From Osedax fenrisi (taxonomy: Eukaryota; Annelida; Polychaeta; Sabellida; Siboglinidae): 64,000 nucleotides of DNA. This document shows positions 26,466 to 41,509 of this stretch, one piece after another (within the stretch, counting starts at the first letter, position 1; every line of letters begins with the position of its first letter). The stretch lies in NCBI GenBank assembly GCA_964019155.1, contig OZ025240.1, forward strand, positions 20,864,021 through 20,928,020. The letters are read 5' to 3'. The position numbers and the translations under genes are program-made. Under the pieces are notes generated by a model. It ran no database searches. It saw only the letters and a program-made list of their open reading frames with translations, and was not told the origin of the DNA.

Positions 26466-26879
26466 AGAAATTATGTAGACAGTTATGTTGATAAATTGTC
26501 AGCTTTTTCTACATAAAATCTACATAATATGTTGATGGAACTACATAGATTCTACATGGTATCTACGTATATTATGTTGTAGCCGTATGTACCATCTTCA
26601 TTGAATCCATGTACTTTTAACATAAATTGTTTGTAGGGTAGTTTATAATTAGATTAACTAGTTTTATCTAGTTATCTAGTTAGAGATACGCCCACTACGC
26701 CAATCACGTGATCTAGTTATTATAGGGAAGTTCGGTATAATATGGTTTATTAGTGCAAACAGCTCAAAGCTAGTAAATCTTATAATATTAATTGTAAGAA
26801 CTTCTCGATAGATACATATTTAATCATGACTGTTGAAATTTATGATGTTTAATATATATGCATATTTATTTTAGTTTGA

Positions 26880-27090
26880 GGTTTCCTCCATTCTCGATTC
26901 GACCAACACGTTCATCCTATATTCACTATCAATCTACATCCACGAACGCAACCATTCCCCATATACCCCCATCCACGAACACACACATTCCCCATCTACC
27001 CCCATCCACGAACCACACCATATTCCCCATCCACGTCCATTCACTAACATCACCACATTTCCCATACACGTCCAGTCGTTTCTATTCAAT
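26880..27090. repeat. Degenerate 30-40-bp tandem repeat
   Basis: Repeated CCCCATCCACGAAC / CACACATTCCCCAT words. The open frame across it (Pro/Thr/His-rich) is a product of the repeat. Confidence 0.6.
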
Positions 27091-27396
27091 AAATATATAA
27101 CCTGTCGATAACTATTATTCTCCTTTTAGTGTATATAAATGGGAATTGAGTATACAAATCAAATATAATGAGGTACGTTATATTGTTATAGTGTACAAAA
27201 TGTATAATTAGGTATTGCCATTAATGCGTTAGTGTTTCATATGGCAATAGAGGTTACTTACAAAGAAGAAGTAGGTCTTGAAGGGTTTCGTCTCTCGTTT
27301 CTAATTTTAAATATTCTATCTTCTGTGTAAATCTTCTGTGGATACTTATGCAATTATATGTATATGTGTTATATATGTATATGTATGTATATATAT

Positions 27397-27425
27397 CCCA
27401 AGTAACCAAACACATTTACCGTCAA
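27397..27425 (+). repeat. Single TIR-like end related to the 4849 element
   Basis: CCCAAGTAACCAAA matches the terminus CCCAAGCAACCAAA of the 4849-6566 element at 13 of 14 positions. No partner end found nearby. Confidence 0.4.
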
Positions 27426-27673
27426 CGTAAAATATATAATAACGTTCCAATGGTGTATATATTGTAGGTCAAATAAAAAAATTGGATATATTTATTTTAT
27501 TTATGCAATATACGATTTTGTATATTTTGTAGGTTAATAAAACACATTGGATATTACAACAGCGATATCTATTGTGCAATATTGTATTTTATAAAATATA
27601 TCTATTATCAATAAGAATTATTATTAATATAATTCTATATCTAATATCTAATTCTATATATATACACACACAC

Positions 27674-27740
<67 letters not shown>

Positions 27741-27744
<4 letters not shown>

Positions 27745-27990
27745 AGCAGTAGTACACGGGTTCGACCCTCGTCCGGACCATTAATTAATTTTATAAAATG
27801 GGTCTTAAAATATTATTTAGAAGTGATCTTATATAATTGTGTATAAATAAATGATCGGCTCTTTTTAAAACATGGATGACTTAACATGAGAGCGGCTTCG
27901 AAGGGACATCAGAGCCATATATGGTTATAAGTGAAAACTTCATATAAGTTCCTGGATGGGATAAAAGGACTCCACCAAATAAAAATAACA
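27741..27990 (+). repeat. tRNA-derived SINE, copy 2
   Basis: Begins inside the tRNA head right after a long (TA)n (about 27685-27741), so the A-box is missing. The B-box GGGTTCGACCCTC (27758-27770) is perfect. The body ends CCACCAAATAAAAATAACAA as in copy 1. It includes about 90 bp absent from copy 1. Confidence 0.85.
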
Positions 27991-28679
27991 ATATATATAT
28001 TATCTAGTAGTGTTAATGTACACACTTATTTTTGTTTAACATTTCTGTGATTTATTTCACGTCCCACATTAATTTATTAATTAATGCATTAATTAACTAA
28101 TTGGTTAATTAGTTTGGAAATATACATTATTATAATGGAATATGTATATAAGATATAATTAGATAAAACAACTATTAATAATATGATTATATATATAAAC
28201 ATACCAGATTTAGTAAACATTTCTATCATAATATTAATCATTTGTCTAATTAATCACATGTCTAATGATATAGTGGAGGATAATTTCATGTCCACCAAAT
28301 AGTTTAGGGCAATAATTTATAAATGTTGGTATAAATTTAACTTATAATAAAATGATATCATTAATATATAGAAACTACATTTTTATATTATTTATTAATA
28401 ATTTAAAAATCAATAGAATAAGAGAGTTTAAATAATACATTAATTTTCACTCCGTATATATTAGATCCATAAAAATAATTGTTTAGTAGACACACCATTT
28501 TAAATAAAATACGTAGCATTATTGGATATATGTCTATAGGGAAAAATATGCATTTATATTTTATATTACATATTAATCATATATATTAAAAAAAAAAATA
28601 TTATATTTATAAAAAATATACATTTTAATTAATTTATTATTTATTTTTATTATATTTTGAAATAATAAATGGAATGATT

Positions 28680-29060
28680 CATAAATACTAAGGTAATACG
28701 AGTATTTTGTTTATTAATTTAAAATTAATATATAAAATTTAATAATCTTAAAATATATATTAAGATTATTGTTAAATATATACTTAACATTTAAATATAT
28801 AGAATAATTTTTAATTGTGAATTAAATATATAATTATATACATCCATAATCATGTGTATTACAAAATATATATTCATAAATACTAAGTTAATACTAGTAT
28901 TTTTATTAATTTACAATTTAATATTTTAAATGTAATAATCTTAAAATATACATTAAGATTATTGTTAAATATATACTTAACATTTAAATATATAGAATAA
29001 TTGTTAATTGTGAATTAAATATATAATTATATTCATCCATAAGTATGTATATTAAGTAAT
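28680..29060. repeat. Tandem duplication, about 193-bp period
   Basis: AATACTAAGGTAATAC...TAATCTTAAAATATA is followed by a second, diverged copy starting near 28876. Both are A+T-rich. Confidence 0.8.
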
Positions 29061-29892
29061 TTATTAAGTAATTTATCACGTAAGAAAAAAAATGTAATAT
29101 TTTAAATTTTAGCAGGTAACATTTTTAAATATTCTCTTAAATCTTATATATTCTTTTAATAAATAATGTAATTGAATTGGGTTTTACCAATAGTAGTTTC
29201 TAATAGTACACATACTATTAGTTTGTATTGTATACTTTATATAGATAGTTTTATTCATTATACTATTAAATATAACATCGCATATAAGTATTTAAATCTT
29301 CGCATAAATCTTTACGATTTAAAAAATAATCAACACACTAGAAGCCCATATACTTCATTATACGAATTAGTGATTCTATAAATATATAGTATTCATGTCA
29401 TTATATAATTAATATAATATTATAAGAATAATCGTATAATTTTATTTCATTTGGTTTTACTTTCTGTTTTTTAGCTGCATTGTAATGAACTCTGACATTA
29501 TTATAATAACAATAGGCGGCCTGATTTGAAATAATTCTTTAGATAGACTCTATAATAGACTCTATAATTCATAGAGTATTATAAAAATCACGATGTTTTT
29601 ACATAGTACCAGGTATATTATATGATATACTATATAATAAGATATACAAAATTGTACATAATTTTTATATAAACTTATATTTATTTACATTTATAATATA
29701 ATTACTATATATATATATATATATATATATATGATATTTACACATACGAATACGTGTACCATCTTAATTGCGGGTTAATATTTCTGGGTTGTTTGATATA
29801 TTTGGTTTAGTTTTATTCTTCATTTTGTTTAGCACCCATGCATTATGAGCACGTAATGTTGCCATTTAATTTTTTCCTACCGTCCGTACCAT

Positions 29893-29926
<34 letters not shown>

Positions 29927-30040
29927 ATATGAAATAACATATATATTAACAACATTGTTAGATTATTATATTATTGAATGTATTAAATCTATTATTGAAT
30001 GTATTGAAATATAAATCTTGAAATAATTAAAATACTTTTA
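29060..30040. other. A+T-rich stretch, no gene recognised
   Basis: Contains (TA)n near 29706-29732 and 29897-29922. The frame at 29172-29381 has no recognisable features. Confidence 0.45.
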
Positions 30041-30044
30041 AATA

Positions 30045-31600
30045 GATTAAAAATTACACATACTTTCGGAACTGATGGTATACCATATTCTATGTTAAAA
30101 TTATTATCTAATGAATTACGTAGGCCTTTATATATTGTTTTTAATTCATCTTCATTATAAGGTAATATACCCAAAATTTGGAAAAAAATCTATAATCATT
30201 AATTTTACAATTACAATTTATTAATCACCAATTTTTAAAAAGGGTGAACCATCAAATTCAAATAACTATAGGCCTATTTCAATAGCATGTGTAATGTGTA
30301 GAGTATTAGAACGTATTATTTCTAAACAATTACTTTTTTATTTAAAATCTAATTTATTATTATAACTATAATATCAATATGGTTTTATAAGTGGAAAATC
30401 CACAGAAATACAATTAACAAAATGTTTAAAATGTTGGTATAATGAATTGAATAATACAAAATGTGTAGATATAATATATATTGATTTTTCAAAAGCTTTT
30501 GATGATGATTCTCATGAAAAACTATTATTTAAATTAAAATCATACGGTATATCTAATAAAATAATAAAATGGGTTTATCATTTATTATCGAATAGATCTC
30601 AAATTACACGGGTTGACAATTCTTTTTCAAATAGTTCTATTTTAAAATCTGGAGTAACACAAGGATCGGTTTTAGGTCCAATTTGTATTATATATTAATG
30701 ATTTTCCTAGTATATTCTCTTCAAAAATTCATATTAATTTATTTGCCGATTATACACAAATATATTTAAATTACGCATCTGAGAGTGAACGATTTCTTTT
30801 ACAAAATAATTTAAATTTATTTTCACAAGGGCAAATAAATGGCAATTAAATATTTCATTATCAAAATGTGCAGTTATGACTTTATGGAAGGTTAATCCAT
30901 AAAAATATTTTATAAATAATATTTAATTAGAAAACGTTACTTGTTATAAAGATTTAGGAATAACATTTTATTTAATAAACATATTGATTATATTTGTAAA
31001 AAAGCTTATTTTTCTTTGAATTCAATTTTTAGATGCATTACTACAAAATCCTCTAGAGCATTATTAAATGCATATAACATGTATTGCAGACAAATTTTAG
31101 AATATAAATCCATAATTTGGTCACCTTTTTCAAAGGTTAGTAAATTTATTAGTCTTATAGACCAAATTGAAAGAGTGCAAAGATTATTTACTAGAAGATT
31201 AATTACAAGATGCGTAGGATTACAAATTCATCAAATATTAATTATAAATTATATATAGAGAGATTGGTATATTTTAGATTAGAATCACTTGAACTTAGAA
31301 GATTAAAAATAGATCTAACCACAATTATTAAAATTTCAAATAATTATACAGATATAAATATATCTGATATTCTTAACATTTCGAATAATTATAGAACTAG
31401 AGGTAATTGTTAAAAATTAAATGTAATAGATAATTATAATAATACAATTAAAAATATAATTAATAATAGATCAGTCAATATATGTAATTCATTAAATAAT
31501 GATATAATAAAATCTGTATCTGTTTCATCTTTTAAAAATAAAATAAATAAAATATGTTTTGACAAACAACTTTTTTTAACAGAAATTTATAATTTTATAT
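30045..31600 (+). pseudogene. Decayed LINE reverse transcriptase
   Basis: Reading with stops and shifts: FGTDGIPYSMLKLL (30069 on), NNYRPISIACVMCRVLERII, IYIDFSKAFDDDSHEKLLFK (motif A), KSGVTQGSVLGPI (motif B), then after a frame change FADYTQIY (motif C, where FADDTQ is expected, so one catalytic Asp is Tyr), YKDLGIT, ILEYKSIIWSP, IERVQRLFTRRLI, and YIERLVYFRLESLELRRLKIDL near 31250-31320. The last block is typical of CR1/RTE-like LINE C-termini. At least five disruptions. It belongs to a family different from the others in the window. Confidence 0.85.
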
Positions 31601-31649
31601 TGATTTATGTTTCATTTTGTATCTTAATTATTGCATTATCTCTTCGGGT

Positions 31650-34080
<2,431 letters not shown>

Positions 34081-34082
34081 GT

Positions 34083-34213
34083 AATCTTGTACGAGATCAT
34101 TTCGGACTATATAATCTAGTACGTCTTATTAAATTTATTCTAAAAGTATTATTTATGAATTTAATATTATAGTTATCTTAGATTATTTTAATTTCGACTC
34201 TATAGTCATCATT

Positions 34214-34244
<31 letters not shown>

Positions 34245-34940
34245 TATATTTTCCATCAGTAATTAATAATTAAATATAAATATTAGAATAATTCTATAAT
34301 TATGAAAACACTTAATTTTACAAGTCGTAAGAGAGTACTAATAACTTATTTAATAACTTAGTAATAAGTCGTACTTTTAAATTACGTACATTCTAATTAC
34401 CTCGTGCCATAATAATTTAATTATTAATTACTCATATAAATTTATTAAAGTAATCTCTGACGACTTTTTGAGTAATCTATTGACTTATTTCGTCAATAAG
34501 TAATTTTATTTATAGACCAATTTAACTTATCTATAAAAAAACGTATCTAAAATTAATCTTGTACGAGGTCATTTCGGACTATGTAATCTAGTACGTCTTA
34601 TTAAATTTAGTTTATTCTAAAAGTATTATTTATGAATTTAACATTATAGTTATCTTAAATTATTTTAATTTCTAATCTAGATTTATTATTTATATACATA
34701 TTTGTATATATTATATTTTCCATCAATAATTAATGATTAAATATAAATATTAGAATAATAATTGTAGAATTATGAAAACACTTAACTTTACAAGTGGTAC
34801 GAGGTTACTAATGAGTAGTAATATTACTTAATTCTTAATTACTCATATTAATTTATTAAAGTAATCTCTGACGACTTATTTAGTAATCTATTAAGACTTA
34901 TTCCGCCAATAAGTAATTTTATTTATAAAACAAATTTAAC
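34083..34940. repeat. Tandem duplication, about 472-bp period
   Basis: AATCTTGTACGAG starts at 34083 and again at 34555, followed by matching blocks (TTTCGGACTAT, AATCTAGTACGTC, AAAGTAATCTCTGACGAC). Second copy has internal deletions. Confidence 0.8.
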
Positions 34941-35344
34941 TTATATATATATTAATAAATATAGTTATCTATATTTATACTTATCTATATTTTTCTAATT
35001 TCTATATTCAGGACACTGTTGGGGCAATAAAGTGAACCTGGCGAGATATGTTCCTCTCTGAATGTCATCTCATAAATGACGTATCGTGGGTGCCTATAAA
35101 GAACTATATACAGCAGTCGATGGACGATATAGTATGCATGTCTGGTGCTCTACTAAATGTGATGAGAGATATAAATGATCTGAGAATGCGATTCATAAAG
35201 TGCCGAAAAAGCTTGCCATAGTAAGGTAAATTAATTTTGTGTATATAAATATATATATATATTTATTAATTAAGAGGATCTCAATGGATAAATTAGTTAA
35301 TATCAGAACAAATTGTAATATGTACTAGTGATCTAAAAATTCAA

Positions 35345-35520
35345 ATCTTTGCTTGTCTTCGAAGACTTTCAAATCATTAAAAAAATGTTTGGAGACATCA
35401 AATCTCTACCATGTCATGTATTCGAAGACATTCAAATCACCAAAAAAATGTTTGAAGACATCAAATCTTTACCAATTCCTGTATTCGAAGACTTTCAAAT
35501 CATAAAACAATGTTTGTCAC
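35345..35520 (+). repeat. 63-bp sub-terminal tandem repeat, about 2.7 units
   Basis: Units begin TTCGAAGAC and each contains TTCAAATC and AAAAAATGTTTG. The frame through it repeats VFEDxQI and KKMFxDIKSLP, but the position just inside a hAT TIR and the TTCAAATC content make a transposase-binding repeat more likely than a protein. Confidence 0.75.
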
Positions 35521-35639
35521 ATAAATTATTGAATTTATTGATAGTAAAAACTTCCCATCATCTAATATACAGTTGATCCCCTTTACTTCTACAAACAAAG
35601 TATAATGTGAGAGCACAGTAAACATAAACAAATTCCATT

Positions 35640-36400
35640 GCAGATTTCCTACATACCTACTATAGCTACATATCTACATGAATACCTACTTACCCACCTA
35701 TATACCTACCTACTTACCAACCTAAGTATATGCATGACTACCTACCCAGCCACCTACATGCCCATATACATACCCTACCCAACAACCCGCCTACCTATCT
35801 ATCTACCTACTCACATATCTACCTATCCATCCACCCACCTAACTACCCACCCATACATATATCTACCTGACTACCTACCCATCCACCTACTTGCCTATAT
35901 GCATACCCTACCACCAACCTACTTACCTACCCACCCACTCATATACCTAAATATCTTCCTGAGTACCTACTTACCTATATGCATACACTACCCTACCACC
36001 CACCTAACTATCTATCTACCTTTCCACCCACCCACCTAACTACCCACCCATATCTCTCTACCTTCATGACTACCTACAAACCTACTTGCCTATATAACTA
36101 CCCTATCACCCACCTACCTACCTCCTATCTACCCACCCATCCATATATCTACCTACATACATACCTCCCTGCCCTACAACCTACCTAACTATACTACCCA
36201 CCTATCTACCTACATACATACCTATCTACTTTCCCAATGTATATATATATGTAGGTCCTACATACCTGACTGCCTACCTCCCCACCTGTATACTTGCCTA
36301 CATATTTGCCTGACTATCTATCCATCTACACATATACCTACCTGTATACCTATCTAACTAAATAAACACCTACCTACATACATGCATATATACACACATA
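35640..36400. repeat. Degenerate CTAC/CCTA-rich array
   Basis: Long run of imperfect CTAC, CCTA and CCAC words. Its Thr/Tyr/Pro-rich frames are by-products. Confidence 0.85.
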
Positions 36401-36645
36401 TATAATATACAAACACTAAAATAGTTAATAAGTGTACATATTTCTCTACATAGAGTTATATATTGAGAGTGTATCATACACTAAATGCCATCCAATGTAT
36501 CATATAAAATCGATTCATGAGTATTATATAATAATAATTTAGGATATGCAATTAGCTACCTGTCCTTATCTATTATCTATTAATATACGTTTGTTCACTA
36601 ATTTAGTTCCCTACATCTATATTAATAATCTATCACTCTGATCGT

Positions 36646-36795
36646 ATAAATGCTCCTTTTTTTTCGAGTTTATTCCAAATTATAGTACTAATCGAACTTA
36701 TTAAATATATTCCTATTATATATAATAGGAATATATTTAATAAGTTCGATTAGTACTATAATTTGGAATAAACTCGAAAAAAAAGGAGCATTTAT
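36646..36795. repeat. 150-bp perfect palindrome without spacer
   Basis: Bases 36646-36720 are the exact reverse complement of 36721-36795 (arms 75 bp, axis between 36720 and 36721). Pairing breaks at 36645/36796. Confidence 0.95.
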
Positions 36796-38119
36796 TGTAT
36801 ATATATATACATATAAATAATGACTTATATAATTTATAAGTATATAAATTACATATTACGTATAATAATGTGGCTACAATACTATGATAAATAGTGAATT
36901 TAATCCATACAAATTTTTGAAAATTAAATAGGTGTGACTCGAATTGACTCGAAAATTAGATTTAAGATTTGAAATAATAATTTATATAAATGTTTGAAAA
37001 TGATGTGACTCGATTTGAAACTTGAATTGAAAGATTTGAAAATTTAGATCACTAATATGTACTATTAATTGATGATATAGCATATATAACATATATGTTA
37101 TTTAGTAACTATGAACAAATTACCAATTAAATAAGTTTTTAAATAACATAAAAAGCATATTTTATAGCATGATATTTAAAATATATTGTTATATAATATT
37201 TTATATCTAATATATAAATTCTATAAAAATTACATTTATATATAGATAAAAAAACTTATTAATTATTAACTTTAACTTATAAACTATTAACTATTATTTT
37301 ATAATATTGATTTTATATTAGCTGAATGCATAATGTAATTACTTTACAATTTATTTATTGTTGACTTTTCAAATGCATTTTACTAGAAATAATATATGCT
37401 ATGTTTACATATATAAATGAATGTTTAGATAAAAGTACAAAGCTATCTACCTAATTATTTTTCTATATATAATTAACATATATATGAATAATATAACAAA
37501 ACCCATATTCAAAAATAGAATTATTATTTGTAAAATATATATTTGTTACTTTTATGTAATAGATATGATTTTCTTTCTTTTTTATATAATAAAAAAAATA
37601 GTTTAAATCAATAAATAGTATTTTAGAAACATTTAAAAAAAAGAGAAAATGCTTCCTTATCTCTACATATATGAATTCAACAAAATGGCCGTCTCAAAAA
37701 TACATATCGCACCTACCACCACCAAACTTACTACAGCTAAATAATTTTTAGATCTTTGCCGGTAATTTATATACTCCAATATGCATGTTTTATTTGGTTC
37801 ATTTTATATCACTATTTAATCGTATATAATATTTATTATCATACTTAATTATCTACTAACTATTTTTTATATATATAAATTACTCATATATACATATATG
37901 TTACTCAAAATATCAGTAACTATTAAGTATATATATATTTATTAATATATTTAAATTATATAGAATTGGATACCTGCAATCCAGTTTATTTGATGAGTTT
38001 CAACACGGTATCATGTACTGATTAACGTTAGTAATATATAACACTTTAAATTATTTACTAATTAATATTTTGTTTCAATTATATAGTTTAAAACTACAAA
38101 AAAAACTATGTTGAAATAA

Positions 38120-39627
38120 ATTACAGGAAGCAGCTCTCGGACTCAGATGCAATGCTTGTAACAAGATGAATAACTTCAAATCCTTCTGTAGGAGCAGACA
38201 TTACTATAAGAACTATAAGAAACAGGAGTCTACTAAATTACATCAAACTTACATGTAGCAGACCAGGACATAAGATACAAGGTTTTTATTAAATTATGTT
38301 AAACTATTCATACCCTTTAAAAATAGAACATATATATTATTTAAAGTTGACAAAGGGTCTTAAAGTAATGTACTATCCTTTAAGGTATACAATAACATTA
38401 GAAAGCCTACTTAACTAACCCCTATCCATACATACTCTTAGCATATGAAAATAAACCTATTGCGACCTACGGCATAACAATAATATGTTATAATTATAAT
38501 GGCATATTATACGATATAAACTTCACTATAGTCGAATCCCCACAACCCCCTATAATATGACTAATAGACACATCTGCAGAAGGCTAAGCCTCATAAAAAT
38601 ATTATGCACAGACATAATCCCACCTATATCAAAACCACCCGCCAAAAATGATACCAGAATATTCCCCGTAACACTTCAAATAAGCCTCGACAAATAAGTA
38701 CGACCCTTGTTACATGCGAATAAATGTGTCGAAATCAACTTTAAAGTATATATAGAACTATAGCGTATGATGTCCAAAGGAATCATCATATCGGTAAATA
38801 AGCCTACAGTATAGGTATCCAGCATAACATATGCACCAAAGAAGTAAGGCGACATCATGATATTATATGTAATATGGTATTCCAACCAATGCGAAAGATT
38901 CCAGACACATCCAATAAGCAATTGGAAACTACCACCAAACATCAGAAGCATACCATATATGTCCTCCACTAATAGGACATCACCTACATTTCATCCAGTC
39001 CTCACTACCTAGCATCAAATGAATTCATAGAAAGACACGTTCAGACCATAAAGAACATTATAAAAAATACAGACATCAATAAGATAACTAAAGCACTACT
39101 ATCTTAGAGAAATAACCCTCAAAATATGATGACCCCAGCCCTCTACACCTACTCTTACATCAATCCAAACATCAGAACGCACGAAACTACAAACACATCA
39201 AACAGACATAAATTAACTAGATGACATTACTTGCAAGAAAACTGCATACATCGTACATAACGTTCAAATCTGTCAAATTCGAGACTCCTTAAAATTCACA
39301 TGATCCCCAGCTACCATTGTCAAGAAACGAACCAGAATCATATGTCATGTGTACCCATACGGGAAACATCCTATGACGTACAAGACATAAAATACGATCA
39401 ACACCTACAACTAACCCCAAGAAAATTACACCACCATAGAGAATACCCCCACTCAAACACTACATTTATCTAATTACCCAACACCACCATCTGATAATAA
39501 TACCATCCTCTCACACACAGCTATTATAGAACAAAAGCAGCTTAGGAAACTATACGCCGAAGCTCCAGGAACAGGCACACTCCCTACCGATTTGTCCTGT
39601 AATATATCTTCTTCTTAGAAGAGGTGA
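38120..39627 (+). pseudogene. Decayed Ty3/gypsy-like gag-pol remnant
   Basis: Fragments in order: a zinc-knuckle-like LRCNACNKMNNFKSFC (about 38145-38195; the usual His is Asn), a protease-side piece around GILYDINFTIVESP (about 38500), an RT-finger piece RMMSKGIIISVNKPTV (38766 on), then, after loss of most RT, RNase H and integrase, an integrase C-terminal piece SSPHYLASNEFIERHVQTIK (about 38997-39056) and RTRIICHVYPYGKH near 39330. Many stops and shifts. The order gag, PR, RT, IN is that of Ty3/gypsy; length is a small part of the usual pol. It ends at a purine-rich AGAAGAGG and an LTR. A 5' LTR was not found. Confidence 0.7.
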
Positions 39628-39834
39628 TGTTATGTTATTATCACTATTACTTTGTGTATTATTATTATTATCTCGCATTATACTAACACACGCCGAGTGC
39701 TAGGGATATGCCCATACATCACCGTCTCACATGATTAAGCAATGCTAGACGCCTATCTATAAGAGCCGTGATAAATGTACAAAGTTAATAAATAATGTAT
39801 TTAACGCATTGATTCTTTTTCTAATAACTTAACA
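39628..39834 (+). repeat. 3' LTR of the gypsy-like relic
   Basis: Begins TGTTATGTTATT right after a purine-rich tract and ends AATAACTTAACA, so the ends are TG...CA with imperfect inverted repeats. A TATAAGAG box (about 39759) and AATAAA (39789) are in promoter/polyadenylation order. About 207 bp. Confidence 0.65.
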
Positions 39835-41040
39835 ACTTGTATATACAAATATACTTTAATATAAATACATTTCTGATTAATGATTCATATACAAATATAC
39901 TAAATTTGATTTTGATAATTATGTTAATGTTTGAATCAAATAATAATATTTATGTAATGTATTATTCTAATATAATTACACTAACAAATATAAATAAATG
40001 AAATACAATTAAATATATTTATGATTATTTGATACAAATACATAAAATCTGTTTTTGATATAAATTAAATTATTAATGTTGATCAAATATAAAGATTTAT
40101 ATAAGTTTTCAAGAATAATTAATTGATTATTGTTTAAATGAATATAACATAATTGATACAATTGATATATTTAGTATTTTAATTTGAAATAAAATTGACA
40201 TGTAAGAATCCATAATTAATTTATTATTCTTTTATACAAGAAAATATTAATGACTAATATATATATATATTTTTATAAATATTTAAATATAATATACATA
40301 TTAGTGTTGTAAATGATGTCGGGTAGTTTCGGGTAATTGACTACATGGAAGGTTTCGGGTATCAAAATATGATTTTGGTTCAATTACGATTTAAATACTA
40401 ATAACTTATCATTATCGAAAATATAAAAAATGCTTATTTAAAATTATAGTAAAAGTATTTTATACAATATAAAATAAAATCAACAATATAATTCGTTATC
40501 AATTAATTAGACAATAATTTTGTTATCAATGAGTTAATATATAATACATAATGTTACGGGTCGTGTACGGCAGAAATGCAGAATCAGGAATCGCTATAAT
40601 TAATAAAAAATAGATAGATAAACAATAAAAAACATAGCAAAGCTAGCTCGGGTATGGCTATTATATCTATAAAGTCTATTCCACACCTAAACTATATGGA
40701 AATCCCTCGTATAATTATATACATTTTTACATGTATTAATTAAAATGTTAACATTATATTGAATTTATTAGGGAGAGTTAAAGTGAGGTATATAAATAGA
40801 AGTAAAACGTAAATACCTACGAATATTCGCATGCATTTTGAAAATAAATATGTTTTTATAGAAACGTTTGATATTCGCAAGTGAGGTTGTTTCGTGCGTA
40901 TATTTTCATGTGTGGCATCACTTTAAAATATAATTCTAAATGATTCTAATACTCGCCACTTTGGATTGAGGTATATATATATATATACCAGATTAAACAT
41001 TTTGTATATCTATATACATATCCCATTATATTTATATTGA
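39835..41040. other. A+T-rich stretch with part of a dispersed repeat
   Basis: No gene seen. 40556-40660 (CAGAATCAGGAAT, AATTAATAAAAAATAGAT, CTCGGGTATGG) matches, inverted, 56345-56560. Confidence 0.45.
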
Positions 41041-41048
41041 ATTAATAC

Positions 41049-41502
41049 CAAAGATTTTCCGAAGGAAAGATATAACACTTACGCGAAATCGTGTTTTTCG
41101 AATTTGTATACAAAATACCCCAGTGCCACCTATAGCGGGTTACTTTTAGGAACTATGTGTTATCTATAATGTAAATTCGTATTTAACTAAACACTTTTAA
41201 AATGTTAAATAACATGCTTTAAATTAATATTTATATGATGAAAACTAAGTGTTCATTACTAATATATAACAAACAAATATGATATGTATGTTTTAAATGC
41301 TATAAGTATATATTTAGTAAATAAAAGCTAATTTATATTGCATGTAATTTAATAGAGCAATGAAAAAATTGTTGTATGCAAATAGAGCCTAACCTAAATC
41401 TATTTCAGTGATTTCGATACTACTGCTAGCAGCAGCAGGGGATATTACTAAATTATGTTGCATGTATAGGGAGTGTTATATCTTTGCTTCGCAAAATCTT
41501 TG
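41049..41502 (+). mobile_element. Copy 3 of the CAAAGATTTT-TIR MITE family, 454 bp
   Basis: Nearly identical to 20936-21390. Flanked by the 7-bp direct repeat TTAATAC (41042-41048, 41503-41509). Confidence 0.9.
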
Positions 41503-41509
41503 TTAATAC

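Larger units (their letters stand above)
35326..37054. mobile_element. hAT-type non-autonomous element, 1729 bp, perfect 8-bp target duplication
   Basis: Starts TAGTGATCTAAA and ends TTTAGATCACTA; the TIRs match at 20 of 22 positions. ATATGTAC flanks both ends (35318-35325, 37055-37062). Sub-terminal TTCAAATC words are repeated at both ends. No transposase frame. Inside are a 63-bp tandem repeat, a CTAC-rich degenerate array and a 150-bp perfect palindrome. An 8-bp duplication with TAGTG-type ends fits hAT. Confidence 0.85.

Noticed and set aside
35638..36188. Thr/Tyr/Pro-rich open frames
   Set aside because: Produced by the CTAC/CCTA array inside the hAT-type element.
38676..38969. Minus-strand frame of 97 codons with hydrophobic segments
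   Set aside because: It is antisense to the gypsy-like pol remnant, whose RT and integrase pieces are recognisable on the plus strand.
40305..40380. hAT-like end TAGTGTTGTAAATGATGTCG
   Set aside because: No inverse partner or 8-bp duplication found.
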